Source: Terriglobia bacterium
GTDB taxonomy: Bacteria > Acidobacteriota > Terriglobia > Terriglobales > SCQP01
Reading direction: 5' to 3'
Assembly: GCA_021323595.1 (NCBI GenBank)
Contig: JAJPKR010000056.1
Coordinates: 1 to 64,000, forward strand
DNA length: 64,000 nucleotides
The notes beneath the pieces are model-generated. The model saw only the letters and a program-made list of their open reading frames with translations, was not told where the DNA came from and searched no databases. A program made the translations under genes and the position numbers. Each line of letters starts with the position of its first letter. Within the stretch, counting starts at the first letter, position 1. Of this stretch, positions 36,681 to 45,093 are shown in pieces.

Positions 36681-37808
36681 ATGGTCGCCATTGACCTGCA
36701 AAACGTCAGCAAACGCTACCCCGGCGGCGGCCGCGGCGTGCTCGCGCTCGATTCGGTCGCCCTCAGCGTCGAAGCCGGCGAATGGCTGGCGGTGATGGGG
36801 CCCTCCGGCTCCGGCAAGACCACGCTCGTGCACCTCGTCGGCGGCCTCGAGCGCCCCACCAGCGGCAGCTTGATCGTCGCCGGCGCCGACCTCGCCGCCC
36901 TGTCACCCCGCGAGTTGGCGCGCTTTCGCGCCGAAACCATCGGCTTCGTCTTCCAGCAGTTCCATCTGGTGCCCTATCTGACCGCGCTCGAAAACGTCAT
37001 GCTGGCGCAGTACTTCCATAGCCTGGCCGATGCCGCCGAGGCGGAGGCGGCGCTGGCCGCCGTCGGGCTGGCCGACCGCGCCCGCCACCTGCCCGCGCAG
37101 CTCTCCGGCGGCGAGCAGCAGCGGGTGGTGCTGGCGCGCGCGCTGATCAACGATCCGGCCATCCTGCTCGCCGACGAGCCCACCGGCAATCTCGACGAAG
37201 ACAACGAGCTGCGCGTGCTCGAGCTGCTGCGCCGCGCCCATGCCGCCGGCAAGACCATCGTCATGGTCACCCACGATCCCACCGTCGCCAGCCTCGCCGA
37301 CCGGCGCGTGCAGTTGCATCACGGCCGCATCACCGACATCAGTTGGCTCACCGCCGGCCAGGACGAACAGTGGGACGAGATCCTCGAACAGCTCTGGATC
37401 TTGCGCGAGAACCACGAGCCCGCCATCGCCGAGAACATTCGCGTCGCCGGCCCGCTGCCGCTCGCGAACGCGCTCGACTCCATGCGCCAAGCCGGCCTGA
37501 TCGCGCCCAACGGACTCGGCTGGCGGCTGGCGCCCGAAGGCGAGCGCCGCGCCAGCGACATCATCCGCCGCCATCGCCTGGCCGAACTGCTCTTCTCCGA
37601 CACCCTGGAGTTACACGATGAGGCGCAGGTGCAGGCGCAAGCGTGTAAGTTCGAGCACATTCTCAGCCCCGAGGCGACGGCGCGGATCTGCAGCTTTCTC
37701 GGCCACCCGCGCGCCTGCCCGCACGGCAGCCCGATTCCGCTCGGCGAATGTTGCCCGCGGGAAGCCGCGGCCGTCAGTCGTTCGGCTCCGGCCGGCGAAC
37801 GAGATTGA
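36681..37808 (+). CDS. ABC ATPase fused to a DtxR-type metal-responsive regulator
   Basis: A 375-aa fusion. Residues 1-222 are a LolD/MacB-type ATPase: Walker [10 protein letters not shown] (40-48), Q-loop region [12 protein letters not shown] (89-100), signature LSGGEQQR (141-148), Walker B ILLADEP (161-167) and the switch His198. Residues 227-358 read as a whole DtxR/MntR-type repressor. A winged helix ([25 protein letters not shown]...[12 protein letters not shown]) is followed by the dimer and metal region with H298, E302, C322, E325 and H326, equivalent to DtxR H79, E83, C102, E105 and H106. It ends with [14 protein letters not shown]. The position of DtxR H98 appears to be Gln. It could be an iron-sensing ATPase or act also as operon repressor. 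I know of no described example. Confidence 0.85.
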   Translation: MVAIDLQNVSKRYPGGGRGVLALDSVALSVEAGEWLAVMGPSGSGKTTLVHLVGGLERPTSGSLIVAGADLAALSPRELARFRAETIGFVFQQFHLVPYLTALENVMLAQYFHSLADAAEAEAALAAVGLADRARHLPAQLSGGEQQRVVLARALINDPAILLADEPTGNLDEDNELRVLELLRRAHAAGKTIVMVTHDPTVASLADRRVQLHHGRITDISWLTAGQDEQWDEILEQLWILRENHEPAIAENIRVAGPLPLANALDSMRQAGLIAPNGLGWRLAPEGERRASDIIRRHRLAELLFSDTLELHDEAQVQAQACKFEHILSPEATARICSFLGHPRACPHGSPIPLGECCPREAAAVSRSAPAGERD

Positions 37809-37959
37809 CCGGGTGCTTGGGCCGCTCCGCTTGGCGGCGGCGCTTCGCTTGCCGGTCGGCGACTCGCGTCGCCGGCGGGGATCCCACTTGCCGGCGCGCG
37901 CGCCGCTTGACCTCGCTCACTTTCTTGTACTCTGGCTTACGCCTTCGCCTGCGATTCAT
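37774..37959 (-). CDS. small basic protein, hypothetical
   Basis: A 61-aa strongly basic [59 protein letters not shown]. The 'KKVSEVK..AR..VGSPPATR...' core looks like a family of tiny proteins I have seen in soil bacteria, not characterised. It converges with, and its end overlaps, the 3' end of the ATPase-DtxR gene by 35 bases. Confidence 0.5.
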   Translation of the reverse strand: MNRRRRRKPEYKKVSEVKRRARRQVGSPPATRVADRQAKRRRQAERPKHPVNLVRRPEPND

Positions 37960-38019
37960 CTGATAACCTGAAAAGACCGGTCGCGCAAGCAATCTTTGCC
38001 CTGGCTCGATCGTAACAGC

Positions 38020-39195
38020 ATGGTGAAAGGGAAGCGGTCAAGTCGGCGCCGCGGGGCGCATGGGGGAGTGTGGGCAGGCGCGGCGCTAGTTGCCGCGGCG
38101 CTGGCGCTGGTCGGCTGTGGCAAGGGCACCAACGCCGCCAACGCCGCCGGCGCGGGCGCGATGCGCGCCATGCCGGTCGCGGTCACGACGCTGGCGGCGC
38201 GGCCGGTGGAGCAAAGCTCGCGCTATGTCGCGACGCTCAAGTCGCGGCGCTCGGCCACCATCTACTCCCAAGTCTCCGGCTACATCCGCCGCATCGCCGT
38301 GCGCTCCGGCGATCTCGTGCGGCCCGGCCAGCTCTTGATGCTGGTGGATCCGCTCAAGCAGCAAGCCACCGTCGGCAGCCAAATCAGCGCCCGCGACGCG
38401 CAAGCCGCCACCGTGGCCTACGACTTGCAGCAGTTGCGGCGCCAGGAAGCCCTCTACGAAGCGCAGGTCGCCAGCCGCCAGGACCTCGACCAGGCGCGCG
38501 CCACCTATCAGGCGGCCAAGGCGCAGCTCGACGCGCTCGACGCGCAGGTCAAGGAGCAGCAGGTCCAGCTCGCCTATTACCACATCGCCGCGCCCATGGA
38601 GGGCATCGTCGGCGACATCCCCGTGCACGTCGGCGACCTCGTGCAGGACACCACGCCGCTGACGACGGTGGATCAGCCCGGGCCGCTGCAAGTCTACGTG
38701 TACGTGCCGGTCGAGCAAGCGCCCCGGCTGAAGCCGGGCCTGCCGGTGAAGCTGCTCGACGCCGACGACAACGTGGTCGCGCAGAGCCGCATCAACTTCA
38801 TCTCCCCGCAGGTGGATAGCGCCACGCAAACGGTGCTGGTCAAGGCCGATGTCTCCGACGACCGGGGGCGGCTGCGCAATTTGCAGTTCGTGACCGCCGA
38901 GATCGTCTGGGGCGTCGAGTCCCGCATCACGGTGCCCGTGCTCGACGTGCAGCGCCTCAACGGCATGATCTTCGCCTTTCTGGCCGAGCCGCGCGGCAAC
39001 GGCTTCGCCGCGGCGCAGGTGCCGATCCAAGTCGGGCCGATCGTGGGCAACGATTACGTCGTGCTTTCCGGCCTCAAGCCCGGCGACAAGCTGATCACCT
39101 CGGGGCTGCAGTTCCTGGTCCACGGCATGCCGGTGCTGCCGATGACCGGGCCGCCGGGCGGCGCGGGCGCGCCGGGCGGCGGCGCGCGGCGCTAG
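38020..39195 (+). CDS. RND efflux periplasmic adaptor lipoprotein
   Basis: A 391-aa membrane-fusion protein of the AcrA/MexA family. A lipoprotein signal with lipobox LVGC (LVAAALALVGCGKG) gives an acylated N-terminus. Then come a barrel-sandwich half-motif (KSRRSATIYSQVSGYIRRIAVRSGDLVRPGQLLMLVD), a helical hairpin (about 110-180, ARDAQAATVAYDLQQLRRQEALYEAQVASRQDLDQARATYQAAKAQLDALDAQVKEQQVQLAYY), the returning lipoyl strand IAAPMEGIVGDIPVHVGDLV, and beta-barrel and proximal domains (FISPQVDSATQTVLVKADVSD). The Gly-rich tail is unstructured. It links the RND pump encoded 11 bases downstream to an outer-membrane channel not found in the window. Confidence 0.93.
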   Translation: MVKGKRSSRRRGAHGGVWAGAALVAAALALVGCGKGTNAANAAGAGAMRAMPVAVTTLAARPVEQSSRYVATLKSRRSATIYSQVSGYIRRIAVRSGDLVRPGQLLMLVDPLKQQATVGSQISARDAQAATVAYDLQQLRRQEALYEAQVASRQDLDQARATYQAAKAQLDALDAQVKEQQVQLAYYHIAAPMEGIVGDIPVHVGDLVQDTTPLTTVDQPGPLQVYVYVPVEQAPRLKPGLPVKLLDADDNVVAQSRINFISPQVDSATQTVLVKADVSDDRGRLRNLQFVTAEIVWGVESRITVPVLDVQRLNGMIFAFLAEPRGNGFAAAQVPIQVGPIVGNDYVVLSGLKPGDKLITSGLQFLVHGMPVLPMTGPPGGAGAPGGGARR

Positions 39196-39206
39196 CGGGC
39201 GGCCTC

Positions 39207-42200
39207 ATGTTCGTTGACTTCTTCATCCGCCGGCCGATCTTCGCCAGCGTCTGCGCGCTGATCATCATCCTGGCGGGCGCGGTTTCGATCCCCACGCTGC
39301 CGGTCGCGCAGTACCCCAACCTCGCGCCGCCCACCGTCAACGTCACCGCCAACTTCATCGGCGCTAGCGCGCAAGAGGTGGAGTCCGCCGTCACCCTGCC
39401 GCTCGAGGAGGCGATCAACGGCGCCGAGGGCCTGCAATACATCACCTCCAGCAGCTCCAACTCCGGCATGGCGCAGATCACCTGCACCTTCGACGTCACC
39501 CGCGACATCGACCTCGCCGCCGTGGACGTGCAGAACCGCATCAGCACCGTCACCGGCCTGCTGCCGCCGGTGGTGCAGCAGACCGGCGTGACCGTGACCA
39601 AGGCCAACACCGGCTTTCTCGAGGTGCTGGGCTTCTACTCCGACCACAACCAATACAGCAATCTCTTCATTAGCAACTACGTGGACGTGTACGTCACCGA
39701 CGCGCTCAAGCGCGTGCCCGGCGTCGCCAACGTCGTCGTCTTCGGCCAGCGCACCTACGCCATGCGCATTTGGCTCGACCCCCTGCGCCTGGCCGGCCGC
39801 GGCCTCACCGCCAGCGACGTCATCGCCGCCTTGCAGGAGCAAAACGTCGAAATCGCCGCCGGCGCCGTCGGCCAGCCGCCCGCGCCCAGCGGCCAGGCCT
39901 ACCAGTTCAGCGTCCGCGCCGCCGGCCGGCTCACCGATCCCGCGCAGTTCGACAACATCGTCCTCAAAACCGACCGGAACGGCACCATCGTCAAGCTCAG
40001 CGACGTCGGCTACGCGCAATTGGGCGCCGAAAACTACGGCTCGAACCTCGAATACAACGGGGTTCCCACCGTCGGCCTGGCCATCCAGCAGCTGTCCACG
40101 GCCAACGCCATGGACGTCGCCCAGGGCGTCAACGCCACCCTGGCGCAGCTCGCGCCCCGCTTCCCGCCCGGCCTCCACTACATCACCGCGGTGGATAGCA
40201 CCGAGGTCGTCCGCGAATCCATGCGCGACGTGCTGATCACGCTGCTCGAGGCGATCATCATCGTCATCGTCGTGATCTTCCTCTTCTTGCAGGATTGGCG
40301 CACCACGCTGATCCCCTCGATCACGATCCCCGTGGCGCTGATCGGCACCTTCGCCTTCATTCGCCTGTTCAATTTCTCGATCAACACGCTGACCATGTTC
40401 GGCATCGTCTTGGCGACCGGCCTGGTCGTGGATGACGCCATCGTGGTCATCGAGAACGTCGAGCGCCACATCTCCGAGGGCGTCACCGAGCCCCACCGCG
40501 CCGCCTCCATCGCCATGAGCGAGGTGACCAGCGCGGTGATCGCCACCTCGCTGGTGCTGATCGCCGTCTTCGTGCCCGTGGCCCTGTTTCCCGGCACCAC
40601 CGGCATCCTCTTCCGCCAGTTCGCGCTGACCATCGCCTTCTCCATCGCCATCAGCGCCTTCAATGCGCTGACGCTCTCGCCGGCCCTGGCCGCCCTGCTG
40701 CTGCGCGAGCATCACGAGAAGGCGGCGTTCTGGAAGTTCATCCAGGCCGGCATCGAGGGCCTCACGCACGGCTATCGCCGCGTGCTGCACGGCGTGGCGC
40801 GCTGGCGCTGGGTGGCGGCGCTGGCGTTCCTCGGCACGCTCGTGGCCGCCTACTTCGTGTTCCTGGCCGTGCCCCGCGGCTTCATCCCCACCGAGGATCA
40901 GGGCTACATCATCCTCAACATTCAAGCGCCGCCGGGCGCCTCGCTCAGCTATACCGGCGGTGTCGCCAAGCAGGCCATGGCGCTGCTGCGCCGCCAGCCC
41001 GAGGTGCTCGGCGCCTTCGCCGTGACCGGCTTCAGCTTCGCCGGCGGCGGCTCCAACACCGGCCTCGTCTTCGTGCGGCTGAAGCCCTACGGCCAGCGCG
41101 TGGGACCGCAGCACTCCTCCCACGCGCTGGTGGCGCGTCTCCAGCCGCTGCTGTTCGGCATCCCCGGCGCCACCGTCGTCGCCTTCGAGCCGCCGCCCAT
41201 TCCCGGCATCGCCTCCCTTGGCGGCTTCCAGTTCGAAGTGCTCGACCAGAGCAACGCCACGCCCCAGCAGCTCTACGCCGCCGCGCAGGGGCTGATCCGG
41301 GCGGCGCGCAGCGATCCCAAGCTCACCGGCATGTTCAGCGGCTTCACCGCCAACGACCCGCAGATCCAGGTCAATATCGATCGCGACAAGGCGAAGGCGC
41401 TGCAAGTGCCGATCAACGATATCAGCGCCGCCTTGCAGACCTATCTCGGCTCGGCCTACGTCAACCAGTTCGACTTCAACAACCGCTCCTACCGGGTTTA
41501 CGTGCAGGCGGAGGCCCGCTTCCGCGATCGCGCCTCTGACATCAACGAGTTCTATGTCCGCTCCGGCAACGGCCAGATGGTGCCGCTGCGCGATCTGGTG
41601 CAGATCGAAAATACCGCCGCCCCGCAGGTGATCAATCACTACGATCTGTTCCGCTCCGCCGAAATTGACGGCAGCGCCGCCCCCGGCTACAGCAGCGGCC
41701 AGGCGATCTCGGAGATGGAGGCGCTGGCGCGTCGCGTGCTGCCGCAGGGCATGAGCTTCGCCTGGACCGGCTTGGCGCTGCAAGAAATCCAGTCCGGCAG
41801 CAAGGCGCTGCTGCTCTTCGTGCTCGGGTTGCTGGTCGTCTATCTGACGCTCTCGGCGCAATACGAGAGCTGGGTGCTGCCCTTCATCGTCATGCTGGCC
41901 GTGCCGGCTGCGCTGCTGGGCGCGCTCGGCGCGCAGGCGATGCGCGGCTTGCAGGACGACATCTATTGCCAGATCGGCTTGGTCATGCTCATCGGCCTCT
42001 CGACCAAGAACGCGATCCTGATCGTCGAGTTCGCCGAGCAACTGCGCGACCGCGGCCTGAACTTGGTCGAGGCGGCGATCGAAGCCGGCCGCATCCGCCT
42101 GCGGCCGATCTTGATGACCTCGATCGCCTTCATGCTCGGCATCCTGCCCTTGGTCGTGGCCAGCGGCGCCGGTTCCGCGGGACGGCATTCGGTGGGCACG

Positions 42201-42362
42201 GCGGTGTTCGGCGGCATGCTGCTGGCCACGATCCTCAACCTATTCTTTATTCCTGCCCTGTATCTCATTGTGCGCAGTGTCTTTCACGGACGCTCTCACC
42301 GCCACGGCGCGATTCCGCCCGGCGATCCCGAGGCGCCGCTCGCGCCGCAAACCACGCAGTAA
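39207..42362 (+). CDS. RND multidrug efflux pump, HAE1 family (AcrB-like)
   Basis: A 1051-aa proton-driven trimeric pump. The start MFVDFFIRRPIFASVCALIIILAGAVSIPTLPVAQYPNLAPPTVNVTANFIGASAQEVE is standard for AcrB homologues. The relay Asp pair lies in LATGLVVDDAIVVIENVERH (helix 4), and the matching Lys/Thr residues are in the helix 10-12 region (GLSTKNAILIVEFAEQLR). It has two pore/docking domain halves with conserved FNNRSYRVYVQAEARFR and GFIPTEDQGYIILNIQAPPGAS. The loss-free length supports a working pump. It is directly downstream of the adaptor gene, and probably exports hydrophobic toxins, dyes or solvents. Confidence 0.96.
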   Translation: MFVDFFIRRPIFASVCALIIILAGAVSIPTLPVAQYPNLAPPTVNVTANFIGASAQEVESAVTLPLEEAINGAEGLQYITSSSSNSGMAQITCTFDVTRDIDLAAVDVQNRISTVTGLLPPVVQQTGVTVTKANTGFLEVLGFYSDHNQYSNLFISNYVDVYVTDALKRVPGVANVVVFGQRTYAMRIWLDPLRLAGRGLTASDVIAALQEQNVEIAAGAVGQPPAPSGQAYQFSVRAAGRLTDPAQFDNIVLKTDRNGTIVKLSDVGYAQLGAENYGSNLEYNGVPTVGLAIQQLSTANAMDVAQGVNATLAQLAPRFPPGLHYITAVDSTEVVRESMRDVLITLLEAIIIVIVVIFLFLQDWRTTLIPSITIPVALIGTFAFIRLFNFSINTLTMFGIVLATGLVVDDAIVVIENVERHISEGVTEPHRAASIAMSEVTSAVIATSLVLIAVFVPVALFPGTTGILFRQFALTIAFSIAISAFNALTLSPALAALLLREHHEKAAFWKFIQAGIEGLTHGYRRVLHGVARWRWVAALAFLGTLVAAYFVFLAVPRGFIPTEDQGYIILNIQAPPGASLSYTGGVAKQAMALLRRQPEVLGAFAVTGFSFAGGGSNTGLVFVRLKPYGQRVGPQHSSHALVARLQPLLFGIPGATVVAFEPPPIPGIASLGGFQFEVLDQSNATPQQLYAAAQGLIRAARSDPKLTGMFSGFTANDPQIQVNIDRDKAKALQVPINDISAALQTYLGSAYVNQFDFNNRSYRVYVQAEARFRDRASDINEFYVRSGNGQMVPLRDLVQIENTAAPQVINHYDLFRSAEIDGSAAPGYSSGQAISEMEALARRVLPQGMSFAWTGLALQEIQSGSKALLLFVLGLLVVYLTLSAQYESWVLPFIVMLAVPAALLGALGAQAMRGLQDDIYCQIGLVMLIGLSTKNAILIVEFAEQLRDRGLNLVEAAIEAGRIRLRPILMTSIAFMLGILPLVVASGAGSAGRHSVGTAVFGGMLLATILNLFFIPALYLIVRSVFHGRSHRHGAIPPGDPEAPLAPQTTQ

Positions 42363-42373
42363 ACCGGCGCAGA

Positions 42374-42419
42374 TCAGGCTGTCCCCTTTTACTAACCCGT
42401 AAAAGGGGACAGCCTGATA
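42374..42419. repeat. perfect 20-bp stem hairpin after the RND operon
   Basis: Arms 42374-42393 and 42400-42419 are exact reverse complements (ATCAGGCTGTCCCC... paired with ...GGGGACAGCCTGAT) around the six-base loop TAACCC. It starts 11 bases after the pump stop. No T-run follows, but the stem could act as a bidirectional terminator. Its shape and CTGTCCCCTTTT-type sequence also resemble a REP-like dispersed palindrome. Confidence 0.8.
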
Positions 42420-42545
42420 TTTGCGGGTTTTGGGCCTGGGTCACGCCCGTGGGCCCGGCATTCCCGCCTGATACGAGCCCGGCCGGGCGTGATGGGCTGC
42501 CGCTCGCGATGTGGCACAATCGTTCGGTTCCCGGCATTCTTCTTC

Positions 42546-43196
42546 ATGCCTGCCCTGCTGCGCGCGATCGTCGAGTCGGCTCTAGTCACGTTCAGCTCCG
42601 TCTTTTTTCTGGTCGATCCCTTCGCCGTGATTCCCATCTTTCTCTCGGTCGCGCCCGCCGATCGCGCCGAGAGCCGCCGCGTCGCGCGCCGTGCCGCCTG
42701 GACCTGCGCGCTGGTGCTCGCCGCGTTCGCGGCCGGCGGCGCCCTAATCTTCCAGCTCTTCAGCATCACTCTGCCCGCCTTCAAGATCGCCGGCGGCATC
42801 ATCTTGATCGGGATCGGCCTGGAGATGCTCCAAGCGCGGCGCTCGGAAACCAAGCAGACGCCGGAAGAAGCCGCCGAAAACGCGCACAAGGAGGACCCGA
42901 GCATCATCCCCCTCGGCATGCCCATGCTCGCCGGCCCGGGCGCCATCGCCGATGTTATGGTGCTGATGGGCGACGCCAAGGGCTGGTGGCATGTTGTGAT
43001 TCTCTTCGCCGCCATCGCCCTGACTTCGTGGCTGGCATACGTGATTCTCGGCGGCGCCGAGCGCCTGGCGCGCACCCTCGGTCAGACCGGCATCCGCATC
43101 ATGACGCGCATCATGGGGCTGATCCTGGTGGCGATCGCCGTGCAGTTCATCATCAACGGATTCGCCGACCTGGGCTGGGTCAAGCGTCTCCACTGA
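42546..43196 (+). CDS. MarC-family membrane protein
   Basis: A 216-aa protein of the MarC/YhgN family with six membrane helices: ESALVTFSSVFFLVDPFAVIPIFLSV with the family DP motif, RAAWTCALVLAAFAAGGALIFQLFSITLPAFKIAGGIILIGIGLEML, and IIPLGMPMLAGPGAIADVMVLMGD, the family's 'P..AGPGAI' motif. Its transport substrate is unknown; the old link with multiple antibiotic resistance has not held up. The start MPALLRAIVE at 42546 is chosen over an earlier ATG at 42489. Confidence 0.92.
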   Translation: MPALLRAIVESALVTFSSVFFLVDPFAVIPIFLSVAPADRAESRRVARRAAWTCALVLAAFAAGGALIFQLFSITLPAFKIAGGIILIGIGLEMLQARRSETKQTPEEAAENAHKEDPSIIPLGMPMLAGPGAIADVMVLMGDAKGWWHVVILFAAIALTSWLAYVILGGAERLARTLGQTGIRIMTRIMGLILVAIAVQFIINGFADLGWVKRLH

Positions 43197-43340
43197 CCCG
43201 CTCAGCCGCGCCCCCGCACGCGAAGCGCCATCGCCCGGTGGAATCGGCCAACCGCAGCCAACGAGAGCATGAGGGGCAGAGGATTCCAAGCTCTGCCCTC
43301 TCCACTGCAGTGCTCACCGTGTCGTCGAGCGAAAGCTCGT

Positions 43341-44267
43341 TCACGGCTGGACTGGAGCGGCTCCGGCAACGCCTTCTCCCTGGGTTACGTAGACCGCCGT
43401 GCCGTCACTGCTAACCGGCGTGGTATCGCCCGAGCCCAGATCTACTGTCAGTACCTGCGACGCGGAAAGAAGTCCGGACTTGTTGGTCCAGGCCTTGATC
43501 CCGACGCTGAAGAGATACGTGCTCCCACCCACCTCCGCTGCCCCATCGTCGTTCCATATTGTGGGTCCGATCTTCGTCGTTGCGCCGGTGGGGTCGACCT
43601 CGTAGAGCGCCGCCGGTATAAGGGCTCTTTCATTTAAGTAGGTTGAATCTTGACGGTTGAGATCGAAGGCGACCTCGTCGTAGGTCACGTAGAGCTTTCC
43701 GTCCACGCCGGTGATGGTTTCGTCGCAGAGAACGATCCAGCTGTTGTTGATAATCGTGAACGGAGCGACTAGATCGGCCGGGACGCCCGTAGGCCCGATC
43801 AGCGTTGCCGCGCCCGTCGCCAAATTGACGGAATAGAGATTCTGCACGCCTCCGCCCACGTTGAAATCGGTGAGGTAGAGACGCCCGTCGACTCCGCCCA
43901 GGCCGAAAGCGTCGGCGCCCAAGCCCGTCGGGCCAATATCGGTAACCTGGCCCGTCGCAGGATTGATTGTGACCAGATCGCCGGCGTTGTTCCCGCCGGT
44001 GACCAAGCTGTATAGGGTGCCGTTCGCCCAAACCAAACCGCCCAGGCTTTCGGGCGTGTTCGGGCCGATTTGGCGAAACACGCCGTTGGAAAGGTTCACC
44101 GTGCCGAACTCGCCGCTAAATGTGACGACGTATACGTGGGCCGCGGTCCCCGCCGCCCGAGCGCCCGGAACCAAAGCAAGAGAAGCCGTCAGCGCGGCTG
44201 CAGCCAATACCGGTAGCACGGTCAATCTCGACATCCATACAGACCGTGGAATAAGAGTGAATTTCAT
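43341..44267 (-). CDS. exported beta-propeller-like protein
   Basis: A 308-aa secreted protein. The start ATG at 44267 follows AAAGGAGG at the right distance, and residues 1-40 form a signal peptide (VLPVLAAAALTASLALVPGARAAG). The rest is repeated beta-structure with blocks such as LGGLVWANGTLYSLVTGGNNAGDLVTINPATGQVTDIGPTGLGAD and LYSVNLATGAATLIGPTG, similar to DUF4394- or PEP-CTERM-associated propellers. No catalytic motif is seen. It is divergent from the ECF sigma gene. Confidence 0.75.
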   Translation of the reverse strand: MKFTLIPRSVWMSRLTVLPVLAAAALTASLALVPGARAAGTAAHVYVVTFSGEFGTVNLSNGVFRQIGPNTPESLGGLVWANGTLYSLVTGGNNAGDLVTINPATGQVTDIGPTGLGADAFGLGGVDGRLYLTDFNVGGGVQNLYSVNLATGAATLIGPTGVPADLVAPFTIINNSWIVLCDETITGVDGKLYVTYDEVAFDLNRQDSTYLNERALIPAALYEVDPTGATTKIGPTIWNDDGAAEVGGSTYLFSVGIKAWTNKSGLLSASQVLTVDLGSGDTTPVSSDGTAVYVTQGEGVAGAAPVQP

Positions 44268-44493
44268 GTCGCCTCCTTTGCGAGTACATGGGCGCGCCCG
44301 TGGCGCGCGACGCGGCCTTCCGCATTCGGACCCGTAGGCTCGCACGCGCTTTCCAGGAAACGCCCTGTCCAGATAGGCGCAAACGACCGGTGAAACGTAT
44401 CAACCGCGCGCCATGGCGTAGTCGCCGCGGAATGATCTATAATCCCTGCGATTCCGATCCCCCCAGAAAGGGCGCCGATTGCGGCGAATTCGG

Positions 44494-45093
44494 GTGAAAA
44501 CGTCTCCTGAAGGGCAGCTCAGCGTCTTGCTCCAAGCCTGGAGCAATGGAGACGAAAGTGCTCTGGACAAGCTGACGCCGATCGTTTATGCGGAACTGCA
44601 CCGCTTGGCCAGCCATTACATGCGCGCCGAGCGCAGCGGGCACAGTCTGCAGACGACCGCGCTGGTGAACGAGGCGTATTTGCGGCTTGCGGGTTGCAAG
44701 CGCATGCGCTGGGAGAACCGGACCCATTTCTTCGCCGTTTCCGCGCAGCTGATGCGGCGCATCCTAGTGGATCATGCCCGGCGCCACAATCTCAAACGCG
44801 GTGCTGGGATCGCGCATGTCTCGCTGGATGGCACCGCTGTCGTGGGCGGGGACCGCCGGGAAGACTTCGTGGCGCTCGATGACGCCCTGCAAGCGCTCGC
44901 CCGCATCGACCCCCGAAAAGCCCGCGTGGTGGAACTCCGCTTCTTTGGCGGGCTCAACGCCGAGGAAACGGCCGAAGTGCTCAAAGTATCGCGGATCACT
45001 GTGATGCGCGACTGGAGGACCGCGCGCGCCTGGCTGCATCGCGAGTTGACGCTCGGAGCACCGAATGGATCCGAAACGATGGAAACGGATTGA
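44494..45093 (+). CDS. ECF-type RNA polymerase sigma factor (TIGR02999-like)
   Basis: A 199-aa sigma-70-like factor. Region 2 begins [57 protein letters not shown], with [20 protein letters not shown] as the -10 recognition part. Region 4 is [58 protein letters not shown]. This ECF group is abundant in Acidobacteria and Planctomycetes and is commonly paired with a Ser/Thr kinase, as here: the kinase ATG lies 29 bases before the sigma stop. The start is GTG 44494 or TTG 44479. Phosphorylation by the kinase is the likely control, by analogy. Confidence 0.9.
   Translation: MKTSPEGQLSVLLQAWSNGDESALDKLTPIVYAELHRLASHYMRAERSGHSLQTTALVNEAYLRLAGCKRMRWENRTHFFAVSAQLMRRILVDHARRHNLKRGAGIAHVSLDGTAVVGGDRREDFVALDDALQALARIDPRKARVVELRFFGGLNAEETAEVLKVSRITVMRDWRTARAWLHRELTLGAPNGSETMETD

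Noticed and set aside
39192-42188. 998-aa minus-strand ORF opposite the RND pump
   Set aside because: It is the antisense of a perfectly conserved AcrB-type gene; composition is His/Asp/Gly/Arg-rich low complexity, a typical shadow in GC-rich DNA.
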